6,693 bases of DNA from Myxococcales bacterium (GTDB lineage Bacteria > Myxococcota_A > UBA9042 > PHBI01 > JAAZYN01): contig JAAZYN010000202.1 of NCBI GenBank assembly GCA_014239625.1, positions 1-6,693 on the forward strand, given 5' to 3'. Every line of letters begins with the position of its first letter. The stretch's first letter is position 1. The notes under the pieces are model-generated. The model worked only from the letters and a program-made list of their open reading frames with translations. It had not been told where the DNA came from and did no database searches. A program made the translations under genes and the position numbers. This document shows, piece by piece, positions 1-6,439 of the stretch.

Positions 1-70
1 CAACGGCGAAACAAGGCCCCGAATGAGTGAGCGAACTAACGTGACACGACACTAGGAAAGTAGCGTCACA

Positions 71-178
71 TTATTCGGGAGCCGCCCGCGCCGCTTCCAC
101 GGCCTGCGACAGCAACCGCTGACTCACCAACGGGACGGCCAGCGCCGCTACGTCAACGTCAAAGGGCTGGATCGATGG
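71..178 (-). pseudogene. Protein-like frame continuing past the large gene's stop in a shifted frame
   Basis: Shifted by one base from the large gene, the minus strand reads a protein-like run beginning around 178 (IQPFDVDVAALAVPLVSQ, then an Arg/Glu/Ala helix) and ending at a TAA at 71-73. About 78% of its third codon positions are G or C. It lacks a start codon: upstream the frame becomes Arg-rich, as expected for a shadow frame. It could be the displaced C-terminus of the large protein after a one-base indel near 160-185, or a relic of another gene. It could also be chance, as the run is only about 34 codons. Confidence 0.3.
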
Positions 179-3100
179 CGGCCCCAGCCGGGTCCGTCCC
201 CGACGCTGTGTAGAGCTTCCACACCAACTCATCGACCCCAGCTGGGTCACGACGCAGCTGGGTCAGCCCCTTGAAGGGCGTGCACGTGGCGATGTCGCTC
301 AGGCTCGCCGACACCGTCATCACGTCGGAGTTGGCGGCCACCGTCACCGTCGCCCCTGCGTCCAGCTCCCACGCACCGCTCGATGCGTTCCAGAGCCGCA
401 ACTCGCCGGCCCAGGAGGTGCCTTCGTGACGCGCTGACAGGATGTGCGTCGCGCCGGTCAGAGCCGAATATGAGCTCCCGGGATCACCGGAGACGGCGCT
501 CGAGAACAGCACCAACGCGATGTCGGCGAAGGTCGACGCCCCGGCCGCGTACGTGTCCGGCGGCGTGGCAGGGATCACCGCGGCCATGGTGAACATCACC
601 TCGACGTTGGCGCCGTCGTTGAGCACAGCCATCGACAGATAGTCCAGGTAATCCGGCGTGGGCGTCGCCGGCGTCGCGTTCGCCGAGTCGGGCAGCACCG
701 CGCCGCCTGCGGGCACCGTGTAGGACTTCGGCAGCTGCGCGCAAGCGTTGGCCTGACAGCCCTCGACCGTGCACGCGTCAGCGTCATCGCAGTCGTCCGG
801 GGTTGTGCAGCAGGAGGCGTTGACCGTGCCACCGCAGGAACCGCCGGTGCACTGATCGCTGTCGGTGCAGACGTCACCGTCGTCGCAGTTCGCCCCGTCG
901 GTGGCGTCGAGGTTCGTGCACGCATTGCCCACGCAGTCGTCGGTAGTGCAGTCGTTGCTGTCGTCGCACTCCGCCGCTGACGAGCAGCAGCTCGCGATGA
1001 CTGTGCCCATGCACCCGCCGGCGCCGTCGCACAGGTCATTGGAGGTACAGGGATCCCCGTCGTCGCAGCTCGCTCCCGGGTCTGGGGTGTTCGAGCACGC
1101 GTTGCCCACGCAGTCATCCACCGTGCACGGGTCCGAGTCGTCACAGTCCACCGGCGCCTGGCACTGACAGGTGCCGTTGTCGGCGTGGCTGCAGGCGTTG
1201 GCGACGCACGTATCCGCGGTGCACCCATCGCTGTCATCGCACTCTCCATCCAGCAGGCAGCACCCCGCCACCGGGGTCCCGCCACAAGTACCCGCAGAGC
1301 AGGTGTCATTTTCGGTGCAGACGTCGCCGTCGTCGCAGTCGGTCGCGTCCAACGGAGCGAACTCACAGGCCTTGGACACGCACGCGTTGGTGGTGCATGG
1401 GTTGCTGTCGTCGCAGTCCCCGTCGACGGCGCACTCGTCCGGCACGCAGGCGCCGGCGCCACAGGTCCCCCCGGGGCACGAGGTGCCGTCTGGCGCGGCA
1501 GCGCAACCGCAGGCGTCGGTCGCTGTGGTGCAGGCCCCCACTTCGCACGGAGCGCAGGTCCCGCCGCACCAAAGCGCCTCGGTGACGTAGCTCTCACACT
1601 GGCCCACCGCCGAGCAGGTCCCTGGGTTGGAGCATCCGGCGACGCACAACGCGCCTTCGGTCGGGGCCCCATCGACGCAACCGCCGCTCAGCGGGTCACA
1701 GGCGGCCACCTGACACTGCGGGTCCATGCCCGGATCCAGCGGGCACACCGACGGCGTGTGCAGACACGCGCCAGTGGTGGGGTCGCAGCTGTCGGCGGTG
1801 CAGTCGTTGGCGTCGTCACAGGACCTGGCCGCGGGGTTGACACAGGCCCCGCCGTCGCAGGCGCCGACGACGCACGGAGCGGCGGGGTCGGGCAGGCATG
1901 AGGCGCCATCCTCCAGGTCTGTGACCGCGCAGCTCCCCGTGTCACACGCTTGTATCTGACATGGCGTCGGTGGATCCGGGCATAGACAGGAGTCACCTGG
2001 ATCCACGCAGCCGCACGTCCCCGCCGCCAGGTCGAACCCACAGACCAGGGTGGCGTCGCCGGGGCAGGGCGCGCCCTCGGGAGCACACGTGTGGACGCAG
2101 CCGGACGAGTCCGCGCCGATCTGGTCGGGCCCGACGCAGCTGTCGGTGGTGCAAGGGGTCGCGTCATCGCACACCGACGGCTTTGCGGACAGGTCCGACT
2201 GCACGCCCGGCTGAGGCCTGCAGGTCAAGTCCTGGCCGCAGACGCCCACCCAACAGACGTCCGATCCAGGATCACAGGCCGCCCCTGACCCAGCGCTTAC
2301 CGCGTGGCAGAAGCCGTCCGGCGCGGCGCCGAAGCAATGATATTGAGCGCATCCACCGGTCGCCGCCAAGGCGCCCTTGAGAGCACCGCACTGGTCGGCG
2401 ATGGGCTGCGCGGGATCACACGAGCACTCCGCGGCCACCGGGGTCACCGGTGCCGCCCAGAGGCACTGGCCGAGGCCGTCGCAGGTGTATGTCGAGCAGG
2501 GGTTGCCCACGTCACACGCGGTCCCGGCGGTGGCATGGCTGATCGCGCACAGGCCATCGACGCAGTCGGCGACGAGACACGATCCCGTCACGTCCGGCTG
2601 CGCTCCGGCCGCTGCGTCGATGGCCAACTGGCACTCCGCAGCTGTGGCGCAGGCCTGGCTGTACGGGTCGGCCGTGCCACAGCTCGCCAGCGCTCCGGTC
2701 GCGCCCGGGGGCAGCGCTCCCCCCAGGTTGCAGGTGCCCACGACCGCGCCCGCCGCGCAAGGGCCCGAGGGCAACGCCGCGAAGTCGCAGCCCGCGCTCT
2801 CGCACGTCGCCACCGAGCAGGCAGCCTGCTCGGAGGTCAGCCCCCCCGCACAGAGGGCATGGTCGAAGCCGCCCGGCCCACATACGCCGTCGGCGCAGAG
2901 GTCATCGGAAGTGCACGGGACGCCATCATCGCACGACGCGGTGTTGGGCTCGAAGCCGCAGACGCCGGCAGCGTCACAGGCGTCGTCAGTGCAGACGTTG
3001 CCGTCGTCGCAAGGCGTAACGACGCCCGCGCAGAGGCCGCTCTGGTTACAGGTCTCGCCCACGGTGCAGTTGTCGCCGTCATCGCATGACGCGCCCTCGT

Positions 3101-4604
3101 TGAGCGGGTTGTTCTGGCACACGCCGCCCACACACGCCGGCGCATTGCATTCGCTCTGGCTCCCACACAGCGTCCCGTCTTGCTCGACCTCTTCGGTGCA
3201 ACTTCCCTGGCGGCAGACCTGCTCGAGGCACGTCAGCGAGTTGGGCTGAACGCAGTCATCACTCGTCACACAGTCACAACAGCTGGGGGGATCCGTCGTC
3301 GCCAGAAACAATGGGTGCTGCCCGATCGTCTTGGGGCCAGCGGTCCAGAACGATGACCAGTAGGTCCCGGGAGAGTCGACGCTGCCGCCGATGACGGCCG
3401 CCGGATAGATCGCGTCTCGCAGCTCGGTGGCGACCGCGTCGAAGTTGAGCTCGGCGCCACTGAACTCAACCGCCGTCCGGTTGCTCAGGACGGAGGTCAA
3501 CAGCCCCGAGCCGTCAGACAGCTGATGCGCTGGCTCGCCCGCCGAAGAGGCGGCGACGACGCTCACCTTCTTGACCACTTCGCTGGCTGCGTTACTGGCC
3601 GTGGCGGCGGCGATGAGCTGCTCGCCAAAGGGGCCGCTGTGGCTCGCGTCCAGGATGACGACCCAGCTGCAGCCTCGAGAAGCACCGACCACTTCGAAGA
3701 GGCCCGTAGCATCCAGATAGTCGCCCGAGGAATCGACCTTCCCACGATCGATGCCCGCTGTGACGAGCGCCTCCTCTTTGAGGACCAGGCCGCGCTCCGG
3801 GTGCGCGTGACCGGTGAAGTAAAAGAGCACCTCGTCGCAGCACTCGAGCTCGGCCCCTGCGATCGCCGCGTTAAGATCGTCGCGGCTGATAGAGCCACCG
3901 GCGTCAGCCTGCAACACGTGTGCGTCGGCGTCGGCGATCCCGATCCCGCCCAGCCCGCTCCATGCGCGCACGTCGGCGAGGTCTTTGGCCTGCCCGGCCG
4001 CGGTGACGGTGTCTCCATAGGCTTCGCCCGCGACGGCGATGAGAACTCGCTTGGGGGTGCAGCTGTTGCCTGGCTCAGACGGGACCTCGGGCGCCGGCGT
4101 CTCTTTGGCGAGCACCGCTGAGGCCTCGATCTCGCTGAGGACCGAGTCAAGGCCAGATGGGCCGGCCCGGCGGACGTCCGCCGCCCGGGTCTCGGCCAGC
4201 GTGAGCCGCCAGGGGGCGTCGCCTACCAGAGCCGGCGGCAGCGTCGTCGGGCCGACGTCGAGCACGGTCCCATCATCCGCGACGGACAGGAGCAGCCCCT
4301 CATGGTAGTGGCGCGAAGTCGGTTGGAGGTCGCACCAGAACAGCCACCCTCCGGACGCCTCGAAGACCAACCGTCCGGCGGCGTCGAAGACCGGTGTCAG
4401 CTTGGTGAGCTTGGATCCGAACTCATAGAGCGCCGGGGTCTGACGTTCGTCGGTGACCTCCAACTCCACATAGCGAGCGCGGACGGCGGCTGCGATGGCG
4501 TCGAGCTGTTCGTCGGATGGCGGCGTCCCGGTATGGTCTGGACAGCCACTGGCCAATAGAGACGAGACGATGCACAGCACCGCTGTCCGCATCGCGCGCG
4601 ACAT
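159..4604 (-). CDS. Lipoprotein with caspase-like domain (Cys-to-Ser) and long Cys-rich CTDC-type repeat stalk
   Basis: Predicted secreted lipoprotein of 1481 residues. The start is ATG at 4604: an in-frame TAG lies two codons upstream (4608-4610), AGAGAGG sits 6 bases before the ATG, and a signal peptide follows at once (hydrophobic stretch about residues 7-19, lipobox ASG-C21). Residues 30-170 form an N-terminal domain with a WLFWCDLQP...HYHEG...LPP pattern. Residues 185-375 look like a clan CD caspase-like fold: strand KRVLIAVAGE (185-194), DEVLFYFTGHAH with the His at 266, WVVILDASHSG (314-324), and a tail VVAASSAGEPAH...GSGLLTSVL (349-373). The usual nucleophile Cys is Ser321. Residues 441-1290 contain about 129 Cys in repeats of the Dictyostelium CTDC type (CDDxxxCTxDxC). 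Residues 1293-1481 form a beta-rich, nearly Cys-free domain. Proteolytic activity is doubtful; a structural, adhesive or ligand-binding role is equally possible. The exact function is unknown. Confidence 0.93.
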   Translation of the reverse strand: MSRAMRTAVLCIVSSLLASGCPDHTGTPPSDEQLDAIAAAVRARYVELEVTDERQTPALYEFGSKLTKLTPVFDAAGRLVFEASGGWLFWCDLQPTSRHYHEGLLLSVADDGTVLDVGPTTLPPALVGDAPWRLTLAETRAADVRRAGPSGLDSVLSEIEASAVLAKETPAPEVPSEPGNSCTPKRVLIAVAGEAYGDTVTAAGQAKDLADVRAWSGLGGIGIADADAHVLQADAGGSISRDDLNAAIAGAELECCDEVLFYFTGHAHPERGLVLKEEALVTAGIDRGKVDSSGDYLDATGLFEVVGASRGCSWVVILDASHSGPFGEQLIAAATASNAASEVVKKVSVVAASSAGEPAHQLSDGSGLLTSVLSNRTAVEFSGAELNFDAVATELRDAIYPAAVIGGSVDSPGTYWSSFWTAGPKTIGQHPLFLATTDPPSCCDCVTSDDCVQPNSLTCLEQVCRQGSCTEEVEQDGTLCGSQSECNAPACVGGVCQNNPLNEGASCDDGDNCTVGETCNQSGLCAGVVTPCDDGNVCTDDACDAAGVCGFEPNTASCDDGVPCTSDDLCADGVCGPGGFDHALCAGGLTSEQAACSVATCESAGCDFAALPSGPCAAGAVVGTCNLGGALPPGATGALASCGTADPYSQACATAAECQLAIDAAAGAQPDVTGSCLVADCVDGLCAISHATAGTACDVGNPCSTYTCDGLGQCLWAAPVTPVAAECSCDPAQPIADQCGALKGALAATGGCAQYHCFGAAPDGFCHAVSAGSGAACDPGSDVCWVGVCGQDLTCRPQPGVQSDLSAKPSVCDDATPCTTDSCVGPDQIGADSSGCVHTCAPEGAPCPGDATLVCGFDLAAGTCGCVDPGDSCLCPDPPTPCQIQACDTGSCAVTDLEDGASCLPDPAAPCVVGACDGGACVNPAARSCDDANDCTADSCDPTTGACLHTPSVCPLDPGMDPQCQVAACDPLSGGCVDGAPTEGALCVAGCSNPGTCSAVGQCESYVTEALWCGGTCAPCEVGACTTATDACGCAAAPDGTSCPGGTCGAGACVPDECAVDGDCDDSNPCTTNACVSKACEFAPLDATDCDDGDVCTENDTCSAGTCGGTPVAGCCLLDGECDDSDGCTADTCVANACSHADNGTCQCQAPVDCDDSDPCTVDDCVGNACSNTPDPGASCDDGDPCTSNDLCDGAGGCMGTVIASCCSSAAECDDSNDCTTDDCVGNACTNLDATDGANCDDGDVCTDSDQCTGGSCGGTVNASCCTTPDDCDDADACTVEGCQANACAQLPKSYTVPAGGAVLPDSANATPATPTPDYLDYLSMAVLNDGANVEVMFTMAAVIPATPPDTYAAGASTFADIALVLFSSAVSGDPGSSYSALTGATHILSARHEGTSWAGELRLWNASSGAWELDAGATVTVAANSDVMTVSASLSDIATCTPFKGLTQLRRDPAGVDELVWKLYTASGTDPAGAAIDPAL
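162..728 (-). other. Beta-rich C-terminal domain of the large lipoprotein, unrecognised
   Basis: This segment encodes residues 1293-1481, after the last Cys-rich unit. It contains one Cys (1441) and alternating hydrophobic strands, such as LSMAVLNDGANVEVMFTM, DIALVLFSSAV, GELRLWNASSGAWEL and DVMTVSASLSDI, which suggests a beta-sandwich. I recognise no family, and no MYXO-CTERM or other sorting tail is present. Being distal to the lipid anchor and stalk, it may be the exposed, ligand-contacting end; this is inference. Confidence 0.5.
732..1418 (-). repeat. In-frame tandem repeat with 59-codon (177-base) period
   Basis: Residues 1063-1291 alternate two kinds of unit: CDDSxxCTxDxCVxNAC, then CDDGDxCTxxDxCxxGxCxGT followed by a CC pair. 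Clear 59-residue periods begin at 1153 and 1212, and partial units begin at 1063, 1121 and 1271. DNA similarity is retained: the 14-mer ttgcccacgcagtc occurs at 925 and again at 1102, exactly 177 bases apart. This points to comparatively recent internal duplication, while the more N-terminal repeats have diverged. The middle unit near 1121-1152 is shortened (32 residues), so the array is not perfect. Confidence 0.8.
732..3284 (-). repeat. Cys-rich repeat region (CTDC-like), about 850 residues of the large lipoprotein
   Basis: This segment encodes residues 441-1291. By my count it holds about 129 Cys, against fewer than ten in the rest of the protein. The recurring unit is CDD-x3-CT-x-D-x-C-x(3-4)-C, as in CDDANDCTADSCDPTTGAC (929-947), CDDGNVCTDDACDAAGVC (532-549) and CDDGDVCTENDTCSAGTC (1090-1107). 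This resembles the Dictyostelium CTDC repeat family and the Cys-rich repeats common in myxobacterial surface proteins. Units are divergent and irregular between about 585 and 1060 and regular after 1063. The likely role is a rigid, disulfide-linked extracellular stalk. The Asp clusters could bind calcium, but that is inference. Confidence 0.85.
3480..4052 (-). other. Caspase-like (clan CD, C14-type) domain within the large lipoprotein
   Basis: This segment encodes residues 185-375. Order of elements: strand 1 KRVLIAVAGEAYGD; a loop with ADADAHVLQ and a helix SRDDLNAAIAG; strand DEVLFYFTGHAH, whose His266 (codon 3807-3809) matches the family's catalytic His; strand SWVVILDASHSG, where families of this clan read D-x-C-H/Y-S-G; then VSVVAASSAGEPAHQ and GSGLLTSVL, which match the late strand and the GxFT helix of metacaspase and C14 domains. 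Two deviations are visible: Ser321 (AGC, 3642-3644) for Cys, and Ala267 after His266 where Gly is usual (GHG). The fold assignment rests on motif order, not on a search. A legumain-type (C13) relative of the same clan is an alternative. Confidence 0.75.
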
Positions 4605-4610
4605 AAGCTA

Positions 4611-4617
4611 CCTCTCT
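4611..4617 (-). promoter_or_regulatory. Shine-Dalgarno site of the large lipoprotein gene
   Basis: On the minus strand AGAGAGG is followed by TAGCTT and then ATG at 4604, a 6-base spacer. It favours the 4604 start over the second in-frame ATG (residue 5, 4590-4592). The TAG in the spacer is in frame and closes any upstream extension. Confidence 0.7.
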
Positions 4618-4760
4618 GCACGTCCGTAGGCGAGGACCTGTATCGTCCCAGTCAGCGGCGTCGAAGTCCAGACGGACTGTTCGACCTCGAGGAGCGACTC
4701 GGGCCGTCCCCCGCCTCCAACCCCCATGACGCGCCCGGATAAACATTTCGGGAGCCGTCG

Positions 4761-4779
4761 GGCACCGGACGTCGGTGCC
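4761..4779. repeat. Short inverted repeat in the intergenic region
   Basis: GGCACCG (4761-4767) and CGGTGCC (4773-4779) are perfect 7-base arms around a 5-base spacer. The size suits a dimeric regulator site, but in GC-rich DNA it could be chance. Confidence 0.35.
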
Positions 4780-4810
4780 ACGGGAAAGGGTCGCGGGTCT
4801 CCATTGCGGC

Positions 4811-4841
4811 TGCGGGTCGTCTTCACATCTGATGACCCGTG
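4811..4841. repeat. Inverted repeat in the intergenic region
   Basis: CGGGTCGTC (4813-4821) pairs with GATGACCCG (4831-4839) around a 9-base loop, with one G-T pair. Two further G-T pairs could extend it outwards. Role unknown. Confidence 0.4.
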
Positions 4842-4883
4842 ATCGCACCAACCACACCTGCAGCGATCGTCACGCCACATCGA

Positions 4884-4920
4884 GCAAGCGCTCCGGACAT
4901 GCCTGTCGTCCGGAGCTTGC
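4884..4920. repeat. Strong inverted repeat in the divergent intergenic region
   Basis: CTCCGGAC (4891-4898) pairs with GTCCGGAG (4908-4915) across a 9-base spacer. The pairing is extended by GCAAG (4884-4888) with CTTGC (4916-4920), leaving CG at 4889-4890 as a bulge: 13 base pairs in all. No T-run follows on either strand, so it is not a typical intrinsic terminator. It may be an operator or a structured leader. Confidence 0.6.
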
Positions 4921-5080
4921 AACGACGCCATGAGCTCTACAGATAAAAGCGAACCTGCTTCGCGCTTCGTGCGTACAAAGGCAGCTCAATCGGTCGACGC
5001 GAGACCACACACCAACCCCTGATCATCGTGACGAGATGACACAACCGATGGTGTCGTCGAACGACGTGCTCTGAACCCTC

Positions 5081-5111
5081 GCGTCCTCCCCTCCCTGATG
5101 GCGGGAGACGC
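5081..5111 (+). repeat. Hairpin just upstream of the 432-residue lipoprotein gene
   Basis: GCGT-(C)-CTCCC (5081-5090) pairs with GGGAG-ACGC (5103-5111), 9 base pairs with one bulged C and a 12-base loop. It ends 29 bases before the ATG, so it may lie in the 5' leader. No T-run follows. The GGGAG in the right arm is too far upstream to serve as the ribosome binding site. Confidence 0.35.
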
Positions 5112-5140
5112 CCAGACACCACTACTGATAACGACGCCTC

Positions 5141-6439
5141 ATGCTGCGACGATCGCTCGTGCTGATCACCACACTCTTGCTGGGCTGTTCCGCTGAAAAC
5201 CCGAGCTCCACACCGGCTGATACGGTCGCCTTCGAGGCAGACGACAGCGGTGACGCCTTGGGCGCCGGTACTGTGGGCGTCACGATCGACGACGGCGGCA
5301 CGACGAGTGACAATGAACAAGGTCCGGACGGCGATGGTGCGGGTACCGACGACGCCGCTGACAGCGACCAGGCTGATGCCCCTGAGGGGAGCCAAGACGG
5401 CACCTCGACAGACACCGTAGGTCCGACTTCAGACGCCGCCGCGATGGGCGATAGTGACCTTGGCTTGGGTACCGAGGACGGTTTTGACCACGACGCACCC
5501 GACGACGGCGAGAGCAGCGACGCCACCGAGACGAGTGATGGCGGAGCTGTCGGCTGCACCGGCGCCACCACCAAGCCCTGCGGCACCGACGAGGGGCAGT
5601 GCGTTGCAGGCACGCAGACCTGCGACGCGGGGCAGTGGGGCGCACGCGAGGGCGGCGTGGCGCCCACCACCGAGAGCTGCTCGGGGCTCGATGAGGACTG
5701 CAACGGCCTCACCGACGACGCGCTGACCGCGCCCCTCGCCGCAGTCCAGGACGGCGTGTGCGCAGGGGCCGCCAAGGTCTGCGATGGAGCCGGTGGGTGG
5801 GCCGAGCCCGACTACACCGCGCACAGCCAAGACTTCGGCGACGAGCTCTGCGACGGCGCCCTGGATGAAGACTGTGATGGTGCCGTCGATGAGGACTGCA
5901 CGCCGCCGGATCCCTTCGACATCGGCAGCTGCTCGGGAGTGGCCTGGACCGCCGAGGAAGCGCTCGACGTTCTCGACGGGCAGCAGCGCGTCCTGCTGGC
6001 GTCCACCGTCGCCAAAGAGCGCGCCTGCGCTGGGGGTGTATGCGGCGGGCCATTCTGGGACTGGGACATCAAATTCCTGGCCTACTCCGGCGGGGCGACC
6101 ACCAACTGTAAGTACATGATGGCCAACATGAACCTGGTGCTCTACAACGACAATGGGGTGCCGCGGCTGTCGATCCAGCACAAGACCTTCAGCTCCGGTG
6201 GGTATCCCGACGACTACGACGACGGGGACGGTCTGATCTACGGCATCCCGGTAGGGAGCCCTTACAGCTATCCTCACCTCTACGCCCACGACGCCAACCC
6301 GAGTGGGAACAACTACTCGGATCTGGATCTGCAGGTGAAGTTCACCACCCTCACCATGGGAGACGGCTGTCTGCGCTGGTCCGCCGAACCATTCGCCGTC
6401 GCCCTGACCAACGACTGGGCGATGCTTTTCGAATGGTAG
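5141..6439 (+). CDS. Lipoprotein with acidic linker, MopE-like metal-binding motifs and unknown C-terminal domain
   Basis: Predicted lipoprotein of 432 residues. The ATG at 5141 is the first start after an in-frame TAA (5129-5131), and a lipoprotein signal peptide follows immediately: MLRRS, hydrophobic core, lipobox LLG-C16. No good Shine-Dalgarno is visible just upstream. Residues 17-138 are an Asp/Ser/Thr/Gly-rich linker with about 26 Asp, 7 Glu and no Lys or Arg. Residues 139-253 are a MopE-type module: CGTDEGQCVAGTQTC (147-161), CSGLDEDCNGLTDD (180-193) and CDGALDEDCDGAVDEDC (237-253), as in the MopE copper-binding family of methanotrophs and many myxobacterial surface proteins. Residues 254-432 form a Trp/Tyr-rich, beta-rich domain with several Cys that I do not recognise. 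It probably sits on the cell surface and may bind a metal; function is otherwise unknown. It is divergent from the large lipoprotein gene. Confidence 0.92.
   Translation: MLRRSLVLITTLLLGCSAENPSSTPADTVAFEADDSGDALGAGTVGVTIDDGGTTSDNEQGPDGDGAGTDDAADSDQADAPEGSQDGTSTDTVGPTSDAAAMGDSDLGLGTEDGFDHDAPDDGESSDATETSDGGAVGCTGATTKPCGTDEGQCVAGTQTCDAGQWGAREGGVAPTTESCSGLDEDCNGLTDDALTAPLAAVQDGVCAGAAKVCDGAGGWAEPDYTAHSQDFGDELCDGALDEDCDGAVDEDCTPPDPFDIGSCSGVAWTAEEALDVLDGQQRVLLASTVAKERACAGGVCGGPFWDWDIKFLAYSGGATTNCKYMMANMNLVLYNDNGVPRLSIQHKTFSSGGYPDDYDDGDGLIYGIPVGSPYSYPHLYAHDANPSGNNYSDLDLQVKFTTLTMGDGCLRWSAEPFAVALTNDWAMLFEW
5678..5899 (+). other. Pair of MopE-like Asp/Cys motifs
   Basis: Two copies of C-D/S-G-x-L/x-DEDC-D/N-G-x-x-D-D/E lie at residues 180-193 (5678-5719) and 237-253 (5849-5899). 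Between them a CAGAAKVCDGAGGW segment repeats the CxxGxxxC lead-in that precedes such motifs. The family is annotated as putative copper or calcium binding; whether this protein binds either cannot be seen here. Confidence 0.7.

Larger units (their letters stand above)
4605..5140. other. Divergent intergenic region without a supported gene
   Basis: These 536 bases separate the two divergent starts and must hold both promoters. I could not pick out convincing -35/-10 boxes on either strand, which is common in GC-rich bacteria. Four inverted repeats stand out: 4761-4779, 4811-4841, 4884-4920 and 5081-5111. Open frames here are Arg-rich, resemble no protein I know and cross the inverted repeats, so I call none. 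Confidence 0.6.

Noticed and set aside
41..69. GTGA(C)...TCAC hairpin downstream of the large gene as a terminator
   Set aside because: The stem is interrupted by a bulge and an internal loop, and there is no T-run on the minus strand after it.
732..1418. Regular repeats considered as a CRISPR array
   Set aside because: They are in-frame coding repeats with Cys/Asp spacing and a 59-codon period, and have no unique spacers between identical short repeats.
596..1672. 358-codon minus-strand frame inside the large gene
   Set aside because: A Thr/Arg/Ala-rich shadow of the Cys-rich repeats; its periodicity comes from the repeats themselves.
4608..4931. 107-codon minus-strand open frame ending in the spacer just before the large gene
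   Set aside because: It is in the same frame as the large gene and well placed, but the product is Arg/Ser/Cys-rich with no recognisable signal or domain, third-position GC is only about 70%, and it crosses three inverted repeats. Treated as noncoding.
4937..4968. Minus-strand GCGAA-loop-TTCGC followed by TTTTAT, terminator-like
   Set aside because: The stem is only 5 base pairs, and no gene is supported upstream on that strand that it could end.
4937..5395. 152-codon minus-strand open frame
   Set aside because: More than half of it is antisense to the clear lipoprotein gene starting at 5141, and it has no protein-like features.
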